NCBI GenBank assembly: GCA_963762865.1
Contig: CAVXNC010000003.1
Location: 411,957-475,956, forward strand
Origin: DATHAP01 sp963762865
Lineage (GTDB): Bacteria; Actinomycetota; Actinomycetes; JACCUZ01
Direction of reading: 5' to 3'
DNA: 64,000 nt
Made by a program: the position numbers and the translations under genes. This document shows, piece after piece, positions 42,281-51,247 of this stretch (position 1 is the first letter of the stretch; each line of letters opens with the position of its first letter). The notes beneath the pieces were generated by a model. The model saw only the letters and a list, made by a program, of their open reading frames with translations. It was not told the DNA's origin and ran no database searches.

Positions 42281-44860
42281 GTGAGCGCCCAGCAGCAGGT
42301 CAGCCCCGACCACGACCTGCGCGGGGTGCTCAGGATCGCGTCGTTCCGCCGCCTCTGGACGGCGCTGTCACTGTCGAGCCTCGGCGACTGGCTGGGCCTG
42401 CTCGCCCTGACCGCCCTCGCGCCTCGGCTGGCGGAGGACGGCTACGCCGCGGCCAACCTGGCCATCGCGGCTGTCTTCATCCTGCGCCTGGCGCCGGCGA
42501 TCCTCATCGGGCCGCTGGGCGGTGTGGTGGCAGACCGGCTGGACCGCCGCTGGACGATGGTGGTCTGCGACGTCGCCCGGTTCGCTCTCTTCCTCTCGAT
42601 CCCGCTGGTCGGCACGCTGTGGTGGCTGCTGACCGCGACGCTGCTCATCGAGGTCGCCAGCCTGCTGTGGATCCCGGCCAAGGACGCCACGATCCCCAAC
42701 CTGGTCCCCAGGGAGCGCCTGGAGACCGCCAACCAGCTCAGCCTCTTCACCACCTACGGCTCCGCACCGGTCGCCGCAGCGCTCTTCGCGGGCCTCGCAC
42801 TGCTGTCCGGGATCCTCGACAACCCGGTGCCGGAGATCGACCAGGTGGAGCTGGCCCTCTACGTCAACGCCGCCACCTTCCTGGTCAGCGCCGCGACGAT
42901 CGCGCGGCTGACCGACATCCCGCCGCGCGAGGTGACGGCCGCGGCGTCGCGAGGCACCTCGGTGTGGCGCACCCTCGTCGAGGGCTGGACCTACGTGGGT
43001 CGCACGCCGTTGGTACGTGGCCTGGTGCTCGGCATGCTCGGAGCCTTCGCGGCGGGTGGCGCGGTCATCGGGCTGGCCCGGACGTTCGTCACCGACCTCG
43101 ACGCCGGGGACCCGGGCTACGGCCTGCTCTTCGGCACCGTCTTCCTCGGCCTGGCGCTCGGCATGTTCCTCGGGCCGCGGCTGCTGCCCGACTTCAGTCG
43201 CCGGCGGCTCTTCGGGCTGAGCATCTTCGCGGCGGGCCTGTCGCTGTCGCTGCTCGCGCTGATCCCCAACATGGTCATCGCGGTGATCGTCACCCTCGTG
43301 CTCGGCGGCTTCGCGGGCGTGGCCTGGGTGACCGGCTACACGCTGATCGGTCTCGAGGTCGCTGACGAGCTGCGCGGCCGGACCTTCGCCTTCGTGCAGA
43401 CCACCGTCCGGGTCGTGCTGGTCCTGGTGCTCGCCGTGGCCCCGTTGCTCGCGGCCGCCTTCGGCAAGCACGAGATCCGGGTCACCGACGCGATGGTGCT
43501 CACCTACAACGGCGCAGCCATCACCTTCCTGCTGGCCGGGCTGCTCGCGGCGGCGCTCGGCATCGTCTCCTTCCGGCACCTCGACGACCGGCACGGCGTG
43601 CCGGTCGCGGCCGACGTGGCGGCGGCCTTCCACGGCGAGGCGGTCGGACCACGAAGCGCCGGAACTCGCCGCCAGACCGGCTTCCTCATCGCGCTCGAGG
43701 GCGGTGAGGGCGCCGGCAAGTCGAGCCAGGCGCGGGCGCTCGAGCAGTGGCTCACCGCGATGGGTCACGACGTGATCGTCACCCACGAGCCCGGCGCGAC
43801 CGAGGTAGGCCGCCGCCTGCGGTCGGTGCTCCTCGACCTGCCTGCGGAGCAGGGGTCCGCCGATGCCGGGCTCACCGCGCGCACCGAGTCCCTGCTCTTC
43901 GCCGCCGACCGGGCCGAGCACGTGGCCAGAGTGATCCGGCCGGCCCTCGCCCTGGGGCACGTGGTCATCACCGACCGCTACATGGACTCCTCGGTGGCCT
44001 ACCAGGGCGCCGGGCGTGACCTGCTCGGCTCCGACATCGCGCGCCTCTCGCGCTGGGCGACCGAAGGGCTGCTGCCGGACCTGACCGTCGTCCTCGACCT
44101 CCCGGCGGCCGAAGGGCTGCGGCGGGTCGAGACGCCCGACCGGCTGGAGTCGGAGCCGCTGGACTTCCACGAGCGGGTCCGCGAGCGCTTCCTGGACATC
44201 GCCCGGCGTGGTGGGTCGCGCTACCTCGTCGTCGACGCGACCCGGTCGCCGGTCGAGGTGTCGGCCGCCATCAAGGAGCACCTCCGGCCGATCCTCCCCC
44301 CGAGCGCGGCGCAGCTGGCCGCCGAGGCCGCCGAGCGGCGGGCCGAGGAGGAGCGCCGGCGCATCGAGGACGAGCGCCGCCGCCTGCAGGAGGCCCGCGA
44401 CCGTGCAGCCGCGGAGGAGCAGGCCGCGGTCGCAGCCGCGGAGGCCGCCCGGCGCCACGCGGCGGAGGAGGCCGAGCTCGAGAAGCGCCGTCAGCTGGCC
44501 GCCGTCGAGGCGGCCGAGCAGGCGAAGGTCGACGCCGCCCGACAGGCCGAGCTGCAGGCCCTGCACGACCGCGAGGAGGCCGAGCGCGCGGCCCGCCGCG
44601 CTGCCGACGCCGAGGCGCGACGAAGCCGCCGGGAGGCCGCCCGCGCCGAGCGTGACCAGGCTCGCACCGCGCGGCACGCTGCCGTCGACCATGGCCGGCA
44701 CCGCGACACCCGCCCAGGCGCGGCGGACCGGGGCGGCGACCCGCCGACCCGCGAGCTCAGCCTCACCGACGAGCTGTTCGGGATCTCCGACCACGACGCC
44801 GACGACGACCGGACCGTGCAGCTGCCGACGGTGCACGAGCGCCAGAGCGACGAGCGGTGA
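42281..44860 (+). CDS. tmk: MFS transporter-thymidylate kinase fusion
   Basis: 859 residues in three parts. Residues 1-430 form an MFS-type permease of about twelve helices (GPLGGVVADRLDRRWTM is an MFS loop). Residues 465-675 form dTMP kinase, with the P-loop EGGEGAGKSSQ (Lys 480), HEPGATEVG and TDRYMDSSVAYQGAGR. Residues 680-800 are a long charged coiled coil (AEEERRRIEDERRRL). The kinase makes dTDP for DNA synthesis; the fused permease, known in other actinobacteria, has no proven cargo. Its stop overlaps holB. Confidence 0.92.
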   Translation: MSAQQQVSPDHDLRGVLRIASFRRLWTALSLSSLGDWLGLLALTALAPRLAEDGYAAANLAIAAVFILRLAPAILIGPLGGVVADRLDRRWTMVVCDVARFALFLSIPLVGTLWWLLTATLLIEVASLLWIPAKDATIPNLVPRERLETANQLSLFTTYGSAPVAAALFAGLALLSGILDNPVPEIDQVELALYVNAATFLVSAATIARLTDIPPREVTAAASRGTSVWRTLVEGWTYVGRTPLVRGLVLGMLGAFAAGGAVIGLARTFVTDLDAGDPGYGLLFGTVFLGLALGMFLGPRLLPDFSRRRLFGLSIFAAGLSLSLLALIPNMVIAVIVTLVLGGFAGVAWVTGYTLIGLEVADELRGRTFAFVQTTVRVVLVLVLAVAPLLAAAFGKHEIRVTDAMVLTYNGAAITFLLAGLLAAALGIVSFRHLDDRHGVPVAADVAAAFHGEAVGPRSAGTRRQTGFLIALEGGEGAGKSSQARALEQWLTAMGHDVIVTHEPGATEVGRRLRSVLLDLPAEQGSADAGLTARTESLLFAADRAEHVARVIRPALALGHVVITDRYMDSSVAYQGAGRDLLGSDIARLSRWATEGLLPDLTVVLDLPAAEGLRRVETPDRLESEPLDFHERVRERFLDIARRGGSRYLVVDATRSPVEVSAAIKEHLRPILPPSAAQLAAEAAERRAEEERRRIEDERRRLQEARDRAAAEEQAAVAAAEAARRHAAEEAELEKRRQLAAVEAAEQAKVDAARQAELQALHDREEAERAARRAADAEARRSRREAARAERDQARTARHAAVDHGRHRDTRPGAADRGGDPPTRELSLTDELFGISDHDADDDRTVQLPTVHERQSDER

Positions 44861-46053
44861 CCACCGCGGCCACGTCACCCGGCGCGGCCGGGACCACCGT
44901 GGCGGGCTTCGGTGTCGGCACCGGGGTCTGGTCCGACCTGGTCGGCCAGGAGCGGGTCGTCGAGGTGCTTGCCCAGGCCGTCGCGTCGCCGGCCGGGATG
45001 ACGCATGCCTGGCTGTTCACCGGCCCGCCGGGGTCCGGGCGCTCGACGGCCGCACGCGCCTTCGCGGCTGCACTGCAGTGCCTGCGCGGGGGGTGCGGCG
45101 AGTGCGCCGCCTGCCGCACCGCGCTCGGTGGCACGCACGCCGACGTCGAGGTGGTGACCACCACCAAGCTGTCGATCGGCGTCAATGACGCTCGGACCCT
45201 GGTCGCGCACGCCGCCCGGTACCCGGCCGGCGGTCGCTGGCAGGTCATCGTGCTCGAGGACGCCGACCGGCTCACCGACTCCGCGGCCAACGCGTTGCTC
45301 AAGGCGATCGAGGAGCCGACGCCCCGCACCGTGTGGCTGCTCTGTGCGCCTGGCGTGGACGACGTGCTCCCCACCATCCGGTCCCGGTGCCGGCTCCTCT
45401 CGCTCCGTACGCCCCCGACGGCCGCGGTCGCGGAGGTCCTGGTGCGCCGCGACGGGATCGACCCGCCGATGGCGTCCTTCGCGGCCCGCGCGGCACAGGG
45501 GCACATCGGGCGGGCGCGGCGCCTGGCGACCGACGAGCAGGCCCGGCTGCGGCGGCACGAGGTGATGCGGCTGCCGCAGTCGCTCGACCGGGTCAGCACC
45601 GCGGTGACAGCGGCGGGGGAGCTGGTGGCAGCCGCCACCGAGGAGGCGAACGAGACCGCCGGTACTGCGGCGGCCGCCGAGACCGAGGACGTCAAGCGGG
45701 CCCTCGGGGTCGGTGCGGGCAGCCGCCAACCGGCGGGCGCCGCGGCCATCCTCGGCGAGCTGGAGAAGGAGCAGAAGCGGCGGGCCACCAGGGCCAAGCG
45801 CGACGGCATCGACCGTGCCCTGGTCGACCTGGCGGGCTTCTACCGCGACGTCCTGGCCGTCCAGGCCGACGCCGAGGTCGAGCTGGTCAACGAGGAGATG
45901 CGGGACGCGGTGACCGCGGTGGCGCGGTCGTCGTCGCCGGAGACGACGCTGCGCCGGATCGACGCCGTGCTGCGCGCCCGGGAGCAGGTCGACCTCAACG
46001 TGGCACCGCTGCTCGCCGTCGAGGCGATGACCATGGCGCTGCGCCGCGGCTGA
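44857..46053 (+). CDS. holB: DNA polymerase III delta' subunit
   Basis: 398 residues, GTG overlapping the tmk stop. An AAA+ clamp-loader fold begins DLVGQERVVEVLAQAV. The P-loop GPPGSGRSTAAR has Arg for Lys, as in many delta' proteins that do not hydrolyse ATP. The zinc module is CLRGGCGECAACRTA, and EDADRLTDSAANALLKAIEE the conserved core. It loads the sliding clamp as part of the polymerase III complex. The SRC-type Arg finger appears in RSRCRLLSL. Confidence 0.94.
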   Translation: MTTAATSPGAAGTTVAGFGVGTGVWSDLVGQERVVEVLAQAVASPAGMTHAWLFTGPPGSGRSTAARAFAAALQCLRGGCGECAACRTALGGTHADVEVVTTTKLSIGVNDARTLVAHAARYPAGGRWQVIVLEDADRLTDSAANALLKAIEEPTPRTVWLLCAPGVDDVLPTIRSRCRLLSLRTPPTAAVAEVLVRRDGIDPPMASFAARAAQGHIGRARRLATDEQARLRRHEVMRLPQSLDRVSTAVTAAGELVAAATEEANETAGTAAAAETEDVKRALGVGAGSRQPAGAAAILGELEKEQKRRATRAKRDGIDRALVDLAGFYRDVLAVQADAEVELVNEEMRDAVTAVARSSSPETTLRRIDAVLRAREQVDLNVAPLLAVEAMTMALRRG

Positions 46054-46069
46054 GCGAGGCAGGACGAGC

Positions 46070-46149
46070 GCAACTTTGTCCTGCGTCGAGAAAAAGTTGC
46101 AAGAAAGTCGACGAAACATCTTCTCAACTCCGACGTAACCCGTTACGGT
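46070..46149 (+). promoter_or_regulatory. AT-rich promoter and operator region of the ROK gene
   Basis: GCAACTTT (46070-46077) is mirrored by AAAGTTGC (46093-46100). Downstream CGTAAC-CC-GTTACG (46134-46147) forms a second inverted repeat. It overlaps a possible -10 TACGGT (46144-46149) with TTCTCA 17 nt upstream (46121-46126). The low GC content stands out against the surroundings. These are likely operators for the ROK regulator. Confidence 0.45.
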
Positions 46150-46231
46150 CCGAGCCAATCACCTCATCGCGAGCCCACCGCGTCACCCGGGCTCGGCCGA
46201 GAGGTCCCGGCTGACGGAAGGACCGCCCGGC

Positions 46232-47472
46232 GTGCCCGACTCCCCGCTCTACGGCTCCGCCCGCTCGGGCCCTCGGCCCACCCCACTGGCCGCCCGGCCG
46301 GCCAACGCCCATCAGGCCCGGCTGCTCCGCCTGCTGCGCGACAACGGCCCGGTGAGCCGCGCCGAGCTGGGCGAGGCGGTGCAGCTCTCCCGGTCCAAGC
46401 TCGCGGTCGAGCTCGACCGGCTCACCGAGATCGGCCTCGTGGAGGAGGCCGGCCTGGCCGCCTCGCGCGGCGGCCGGCGCTCGGCGATCGTCCGGCTGGC
46501 CTCCGGCCTGCGCTTCCTCGGCATCGACATCGGCGCCACCTCGGTGGACGTCGCGGTGACCAACGGCGAGCTGAGGTGCTCGGCCAGGTCAGCGAGGCCG
46601 TGGACGTCCGGCAGGGCCCTGACGTGGTCCTGGCGGTCGTGCTCGATCTCGTCGGCAAGCTGCGGTCCGAGGGAGGGACGCTGGAGCTCCACGGCGCCGG
46701 CGTCGGCGTGCCCGGCCCGGTGTCCTTCCGCGACGGCGTGCCCGTCGCTCCGCCGATCATGCCCGGGTGGGACCAGTTCCCGGTCCGCGCCGTGCTGTCG
46801 CAGCACCTCGGGTGCCCGGTGCTGCTCGACAACGACGTGAACATCATGGCGCTCGGCGAGATGCACAGCGGTCTGGCCCGGACCGTCGACGACCTGCTCT
46901 TCGTCAAGGTCGGCACCGGTGTGGGCTGCGGCATCGTCGTCGACGGGGCGGTCTACCGGGGCGCCAGCGGCAGCGCCGGCGACATCGGCCACATCCGGGT
47001 CGACGACGACGGACCGGTGTGCACCTGCGGCAACGTGGGCTGCCTCGAGGCGCTACTTCAGCGGGGCCGCGCTGGCCCGCGACGCTACCGAGGCCGCGCG
47101 CAGCGGCCGGTCGGAGCCGCTCGCGACTCGGCTCGCCGAGGCGGGCTCGCTGACGAGCGCCGACGTGGCAGCGGCGCTCGCGGCTGGCGACCCCGTGGCC
47201 GTCGCGCTGGTGCGCGAGGGTGGCCGCAACCTCGGGCTCCTGCTCGCCGGCCTGGTGAGCTTCTTCAACCCGGGCATGGTCGTGCTGGGCGGCGAGGTCT
47301 CGATGGGCCTCGGCCATCCGCTGCTCGCCGAGATCCGCAGCGTCGTCTACCGCCGGTCCCTGCCCGCTGGCGACCGGCAACCTGCCCATCGTCCTGTCCG
47401 AGCTCGGCTCGCAGGCCGGCGTCGTCGGCGCGAGTGCGGATGATCTCGGACTCGGTGCTCTCCCATGGCTGA
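46232..47472 (+). pseudogene. ROK-family sugar regulator, broken by several frame changes
   Basis: The N-terminal winged HTH (RLLRLLRDNGPVSRAELGEA) and FLGIDIGATSVDVAVTNGEL are in one frame. From about 46573 the frame changes by one deleted base into VLGQVSEAVDV ... GVPGPVSFRDG ... VCTCGNVGCLEA, including the ROK zinc motif CTCGNVGCLEA. It changes again near 47055 (YFSGAALARDATEAARSG), near 47368 (ATGNLPIVLSELGSQAGVV) and probably near 47430. All pieces are well conserved, so it is either recently inactive or carries base-call errors. It probably represses the ABC cluster that follows. Confidence 0.8.
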
Positions 47473-48985
47473 GACCCAGGCGGCACAGCCGCTGCTGACC
47501 ATGTCCGGCATCGTCAAGGTGTTCCCCGGAGTGCGCGCGCTGGACGGCGTGGATCTCGACGTCCGGCCGGGCGAGGTGCACGCGCTGCTCGGGCAGAACG
47601 GCGCCGGGAAGTCCACCCTGATCAAGGTCCTCGCCGGCGCCCACCAGCCCGACGAGGGCGCCATTGCCTGGCTCGGCGAGCAGGTCCGGCTCAGCAACCC
47701 GGTCGCCGCGATGAAGATCGGCGTGGCCACCATCTACCAGGAGCTCGACCTGGTCGACGGACTCTCGGTCGCGGAGAACATCTTCCTTGGCCACGAGGAC
47801 ACCAACGCAGGGTTCACCCGACCGGGGCAGACCCGGGCCGCGGCCCGGGACCTGCTGCGCCGGCTGGGGCACTCCGACATCCCGCCGGGTCGTGAGGTGG
47901 GTCGGCTGTCCGCGGCCGGCAAGCAGATCGTGAGCATGGCGCGGGCCTTGTCGCACGACGCCCGACTCATCGTGATGGACGAGCCGTCCGCGGTCCTGGA
48001 CTCAGGCGAGGTCGAGAACCTGTTCCGCGTCATCCGCGACCTGACCGGCGAGGGGGTCGCCGTCGTCTACATCTCGCACCGCCTCGAGGAGATCCGGGAG
48101 ATCGGCGACCGGGTCACCGTCCTGAAGGACGGGCGCACGGTCGCGACCAGCCTCCCGGTGGCCGACACCCCCACCGCTGAGCTGATCCGGCTGATGACCG
48201 GCCGGTCGATCGAGTTCGTGTTCCCGGAGCACAACGACTCCGTCACGCCCGGCGAGCCGGTGCTCCAGGTCGACGGCCTGTCCCGGCCGGGCGAGTTCAC
48301 CGACGTGTCCTTCACAGTGCGCGCCGGCGAGATCGTCGGGCTGGCCGGCCTCGTCGGCTCCGGACGTTCGGAGATCCTCGAGACGGTGTACGGCGCCCGC
48401 AAGGCGTCGGCCGGCAAGGTCACCGTCGACGGCAAGACCATGCGCAAGGGGTCGGTGCGGGTGGCGGTCGGCGCCGGATTCGGCCTGGCACCGGAGGAGC
48501 GCAAGAGCCAGGGCCTGCTGCTCGACCAGTCGGTCACCCGCAACATCAGCCTGGCCAGCCTTTTCCAGTTCGCCCGGTCCGGGTTCGTCCGGCGCGGCGA
48601 CGAGCAGGCGGCGGCGAAGAAGCAAGCCGAGTCGCTGGACGTCCGGCCCACGGGCGTGCAGCGACCGGTCCGCACGCTCTCCGGTGGCAACCAGCAGAAG
48701 GTCGTCCTCGCACGGTGGCTGCTGCGCGGCTGCCGGGTCCTGCTGCTCGACGAGCCCACGCGCGGCGTCGACGTCGGCGCACGCAGCGAGATCTATGCCC
48801 TGATCCGCCGGCTCGCGGACGACGGTGTCGCCGTCGTCGTGGTGTCCAGCGAGGTGCCCGAGGTCCTCGGCCTCGCGGACCGGGTGCTGGTCATCAGCGA
48901 GGGCCGGATCGTGCACGAGGGGCCGGCAGCGGACATCGACGAGCACCGGGTCCTCGACCTGGTCATGGAAGGACGTGTCGCATGA
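47465..48985 (+). CDS. Sugar ABC transporter ATPase (RbsA/MglA type)
   Basis: 506 residues with two ABC domains. The first has LLGQNGAGKSTLIKVLAG, the signature LSAAGKQIVSMARAL and VMDEPSA. The second has LAGLVGSGRSEIL and LSGGNQQKVVLARWL. The degenerate second P-loop is normal for this type. ATG 47465 lies just inside the end of the ROK gene. With the permease and binding protein it makes a complete CUT2-class importer; the sugar is unknown. Confidence 0.93.
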   Translation: MAETQAAQPLLTMSGIVKVFPGVRALDGVDLDVRPGEVHALLGQNGAGKSTLIKVLAGAHQPDEGAIAWLGEQVRLSNPVAAMKIGVATIYQELDLVDGLSVAENIFLGHEDTNAGFTRPGQTRAAARDLLRRLGHSDIPPGREVGRLSAAGKQIVSMARALSHDARLIVMDEPSAVLDSGEVENLFRVIRDLTGEGVAVVYISHRLEEIREIGDRVTVLKDGRTVATSLPVADTPTAELIRLMTGRSIEFVFPEHNDSVTPGEPVLQVDGLSRPGEFTDVSFTVRAGEIVGLAGLVGSGRSEILETVYGARKASAGKVTVDGKTMRKGSVRVAVGAGFGLAPEERKSQGLLLDQSVTRNISLASLFQFARSGFVRRGDEQAAAKKQAESLDVRPTGVQRPVRTLSGGNQQKVVLARWLLRGCRVLLLDEPTRGVDVGARSEIYALIRRLADDGVAVVVVSSEVPEVLGLADRVLVISEGRIVHEGPAADIDEHRVLDLVMEGRVA

Positions 48986-50043
48986 GCGACCAGCAGACTC
49001 CCACGCCGGCGGTCGTGCCGCCCCCGGACGAGCACGGGCGCATCGAGGCGGCGGCCGTCGAGACGGCCGACCCCCGCTCGCAGTTCGCCCGCGTCATGGA
49101 CAGCTCGGTCGGGCGCAACCTCGGCCTGGTGATCGCCCTCGTGATCCTGATCATTGTCGGCGGGGTGACCGCGGGCGATCGCTTCCTCAGCGTCGACAAC
49201 ATGCTGACGATCCTCCGTCTGGCGTCGGTCATCGGCGTCGTCAGCATCGGCATGACCTTCGTCATCACCGGCGGCGGGATCGACCTGTCGGTGGGGGCGA
49301 TCGTCGCCCTGGCCTCGGTGTGGGCCACGACCGTGTCGACCCAGACGATGGCCGAGGACACGCACTGGATCGTGATGGTGCTCGTCGCCCTCGCCGTGGG
49401 CGGCGGCTGCGGTCTCGTCAACGGCTTGCTCATCGCCTACGGCAGGATCGCGCCATTCGTGGTGACGCTGGCGATGCTGGCGTCCGCCCGGGGACTGGCG
49501 GAGATCATCTCCGACCGCAAGACCCAGATCGTCTCCAACCGCGACTTCGTGTCCTTCTTCGGCGGCGACGTCCTCGGAGTGCCGGTCCTCGTCATCATCT
49601 TCGCGCTGGCGGCGATCGGCGGCTGGGTGCTGCTCAACCGGACCACCTTCGGGCGGCGGACCCTGGCTGTCGGCGGCAACTCAGAGGCGGCTCGGCTGGC
49701 CGGCATCGACGTACGCCGGCACACCGCCCTGCTCTACGTGCTGCTCGGCCTTGCCTGCGGGTTGGCCGCGGTGATGATCATGGCCAGGACGACCACCGGC
49801 AGCTCGACGCACGGAGGCCTCTACGAGCTCGAGTCGATCGCCGCTGTCGTGATCGGCGGCACCCTGCTCACCGGCGGTCGCGGCACCATCGTCGGCACCG
49901 TGCTCGGCGTCCTGATCTTCCGGACCCTCACCAACGTCTTCACCCTGAACAACAAGGACACCTCCACCCAGGCGGTGGCGACCGGCGTGATCATCATCGT
50001 CGCCGTCCTCCTCCAACAACGCGTCGCCTCCCGAAATCCATAA
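48982..50043 (+). CDS. Sugar ABC transporter permease (RbsC type)
   Basis: 353 residues. After a 45-residue cytoplasmic leader there are about nine helices. GGGIDLSVGAIVAL and the cytoplasmic contact loop NSEAARLAGIDVRRH, with VIGGTLLTGGRGTIVGTVLG, are the BPD_transp_2 signatures. The ATG overlaps the ATPase stop by 4 nt. It probably works as a homodimer in the membrane. Confidence 0.93.
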   Translation: MSDQQTPTPAVVPPPDEHGRIEAAAVETADPRSQFARVMDSSVGRNLGLVIALVILIIVGGVTAGDRFLSVDNMLTILRLASVIGVVSIGMTFVITGGGIDLSVGAIVALASVWATTVSTQTMAEDTHWIVMVLVALAVGGGCGLVNGLLIAYGRIAPFVVTLAMLASARGLAEIISDRKTQIVSNRDFVSFFGGDVLGVPVLVIIFALAAIGGWVLLNRTTFGRRTLAVGGNSEAARLAGIDVRRHTALLYVLLGLACGLAAVMIMARTTTGSSTHGGLYELESIAAVVIGGTLLTGGRGTIVGTVLGVLIFRTLTNVFTLNNKDTSTQAVATGVIIIVAVLLQQRVASRNP

Positions 50044-50148
50044 CCCGAGTCGTCAGGCCCAGTCCCCGCTTGCTGATCCACCGACCCACCCGCAAGGCCC
50101 ACCTCGCGAGAACCGGCCGACCGGCCGGACAACCTGAAGGAGAAGTAC

Positions 50149-51213
50149 ATGTCCGTGCGTCCCACCACTCCGCTGCGGCGGATCCTCATGGGTAGCTGTG
50201 CCCTGCTGGCGACCACGGCGGTGCTCGTGGGCTGCACCAGCAACGACCCCGAGCCGTCCGCCGACTCCACCGAGAGCGGCGACACCAGCAACGCCGCCAG
50301 CGACAACGACGCCCCCGGCGACACGGTGGTCATCGGCTTCTCCGGCCCGCAGGCGGACCACGGCTGGCTGGCTGCCATCAACTCCTCCGCCGAGGCCGAG
50401 GCCGCGAAGTACGAGGACATCGACTTCAAGCAGGCGGAGGGCACCAACGACGCCAACCTGCAGATCAGCCAGGTCGAGACCTTCATCAACGACAAGGTCG
50501 ACGCGATCGTGCTGCTGCCGACCGATGGCGCTGCCCTCACCGACGTGGCGATCAAGGCGATGGAGGCGGGCATCCCGGTCATCAACGTCGACCGTGAGTT
50601 CTCCTCGCCGTTCGCGGCCCGCGCGACGGTGCTGGGCGACAACTACGGCATGGGTGTCTCGGCCGGCACGTACGCCTGCTCGCTCAAGGAGAGCAAGAAC
50701 CTCACCAACCCGGTCATCGCCGAGATCGCCGGCCTCGACTCGCTGCCGCTGACGCAGGACCGGTCGAAGGGCTTCGCCGACGCGCTCAAGGTCTGCGGCG
50801 AGACCGTGGACAACAGGGTCGCGGCCGAGTTCACCGTCGAGTCCGGCGAGGAGCAGGCGTCCAACCTGCTGCAGGCCGCGCCGAAGATCGACATCATCTG
50901 GAACCACGACGACGACCAGGGCGTCGGCGTCAAGGCCGCCTTCGACAACGCCAACCGTGACGAGTTCGCGTTCATCGGCGGTGCCGGCTCGTGCAACGCG
51001 ATGCAGTGGATCGAGGACGGCGAGATGGAGGCCACCGTGCTCTACCCGCCGACCCAGGCTGCGGACGGCATCAAGCTGGCCCGGTTGATCGCGCAGGGCA
51101 AGGGGATGTCCGACCTGGCCCAGGTCGAGGTGCCGAAGCGAGTCGTCCTCAACGCACCGGTCGTGAACAAGGACAACCTCGAGGAGTACCGGCCACTCTG
51201 CTTCGAGTCCTGA
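50149..51213 (+). CDS. Sugar-binding lipoprotein of the ABC importer
   Basis: 354 residues from an ATG with AAGGAGAAG upstream. The signal LLATTAVLVGC is a lipobox, followed by a Ser/Thr/Glu linker. The mature part is a periplasmic-binding-protein type I fold (VVIGFSGPQADHGWLAAINS, VDAIVLLPTDGAALTDVAIK, GIPVINVDREF). RbsB-like; substrate unknown. A 105-nt gap without visible features precedes it. Confidence 0.93.
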   Translation: MSVRPTTPLRRILMGSCALLATTAVLVGCTSNDPEPSADSTESGDTSNAASDNDAPGDTVVIGFSGPQADHGWLAAINSSAEAEAAKYEDIDFKQAEGTNDANLQISQVETFINDKVDAIVLLPTDGAALTDVAIKAMEAGIPVINVDREFSSPFAARATVLGDNYGMGVSAGTYACSLKESKNLTNPVIAEIAGLDSLPLTQDRSKGFADALKVCGETVDNRVAAEFTVESGEEQASNLLQAAPKIDIIWNHDDDQGVGVKAAFDNANRDEFAFIGGAGSCNAMQWIEDGEMEATVLYPPTQAADGIKLARLIAQGKGMSDLAQVEVPKRVVLNAPVVNKDNLEEYRPLCFES

Positions 51214-51247
51214 CCTGACCCTGCACGGACCGGTAGAAGGGAAAGCA

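Noticed and set aside
42368..44878. 836-codon minus-strand frame opposite the MFS-Tmk gene
   Set aside because: Low-complexity Gly/Arg/Glu/Gln content and no motifs, while the plus strand encodes a complete kinase.
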